From Camarhynchus parvulus (Eukaryota > Chordata > Aves > Passeriformes > Thraupidae), in contig NW_022148248.1 in assembly GCF_901933205.1 (NCBI RefSeq), positions 248,001 to 312,000 on the forward strand: a stretch of 64,000 nucleotides of DNA. Direction: 5' to 3'. Both the position numbers and the translations under genes were made by a program. Of the stretch, positions 63,831-64,000 are shown in pieces (the stretch's first letter is position 1; every line of letters begins with the position of its first letter). The notes under the pieces are model-generated. The model worked only from the letters and a program-made list of their open reading frames with translations. It searched no databases and was not told where the DNA came from.

Positions 63831-64000
63831 CTTGGGTGTAAAATGGGAAAAAAAATGGGATTTTTAGGGGGTATTACTGAGAAAAAATGGGATTTTTTGA
63901 GGGTAAAATAGAGAAAAAAAATTGAATTTTTGGGGGGTAAAATGGAGAAAAAAAAGAGATTTTTTGGGGGGGTAAAATAGAGAAAGAATGCGATTTAGAA
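63830..64000. repeat. AAAATGGGATTTTTTGGGGG units at the window edge
   Basis: Short AT-rich and G-rich units of the same intron. The first NEURL4 exons are not within the window. Confidence 0.6.

Overview
The window reads as vertebrate nuclear DNA, most likely from a bird and probably from a small GC-rich microchromosome. It holds four spliced protein genes with canonical GT-AG introns. Gene order and strands match the human 17p13.1 block SLC2A4, EIF5A, GPS2, NEURL4. Introns, UTRs and intergenic DNA are almost wholly minisatellite. The bird assignment rests on this compact, repeat-choked, GC-rich style and is an inference; the class or species cannot be proved from the sequence alone.

Layout. 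1-8250 (+): 3' half of SLC2A4 (GLUT4), seven exons equivalent to human exons 5-11; its first exons lie left of the window. 8250-9600: tandem-repeat spacer with no sign of YBX2, which lies here in human. 9600-18466 (+): complete EIF5A, with a CpG promoter carrying four TCTCGCGAGA and three GCGCATGCGC elements, a non-coding first exon and four coding exons giving 154 residues; its 3' UTR runs to poly(A) signals near 19.34-19.51 kb. 19553-27911 (-): complete GPS2, ten coding exons, about 315 residues, tail-to-tail with EIF5A. 28.7-64 kb (-): NEURL4, about 28 recognisable exons covering most of Neuralized (NHR) repeats 1-6 and the C-terminal domain; the 5' end is beyond the right edge.

The genes do not form a pathway. 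GLUT4 is a sugar transporter, eIF5A a translation elongation factor, GPS2 a subunit of the NCoR/SMRT-HDAC3 corepressor and NEURL4 a centrosomal NHR scaffold. They are together because of ancient synteny.

The most striking structure is not a gene. At most exon boundaries the intron is filled with tandem copies of the exon edge itself: the last or first 25-80 coding bases plus the splice site plus adjoining intron. Examples are about ten copies of the EIF5A exon 4 acceptor edge, 14 extra copies of one NEURL4 donor edge (49.47-51.85 kb), seven of another acceptor edge (40.2-41.4 kb) and four at 63.2-63.8 kb. Several arrays also multiply transcription-factor motifs (CArG boxes in EIF5A intron 1, TGACGTCA in a NEURL4 intron, CCAAT in GPS2 intron 1). 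In places the arrays coincide with broken or missing exon parts: a GPS2 exon without a GT donor, NHR2 segments of NEURL4 that cannot be found, exons split in two, and single-base frame shifts inside otherwise conserved NHR1 and GLUT4 C-terminal sequence. Whether these breaks are real or consensus/assembly errors in hard-to-read DNA cannot be decided here. Comparisons with human proteins are from memory of those families.
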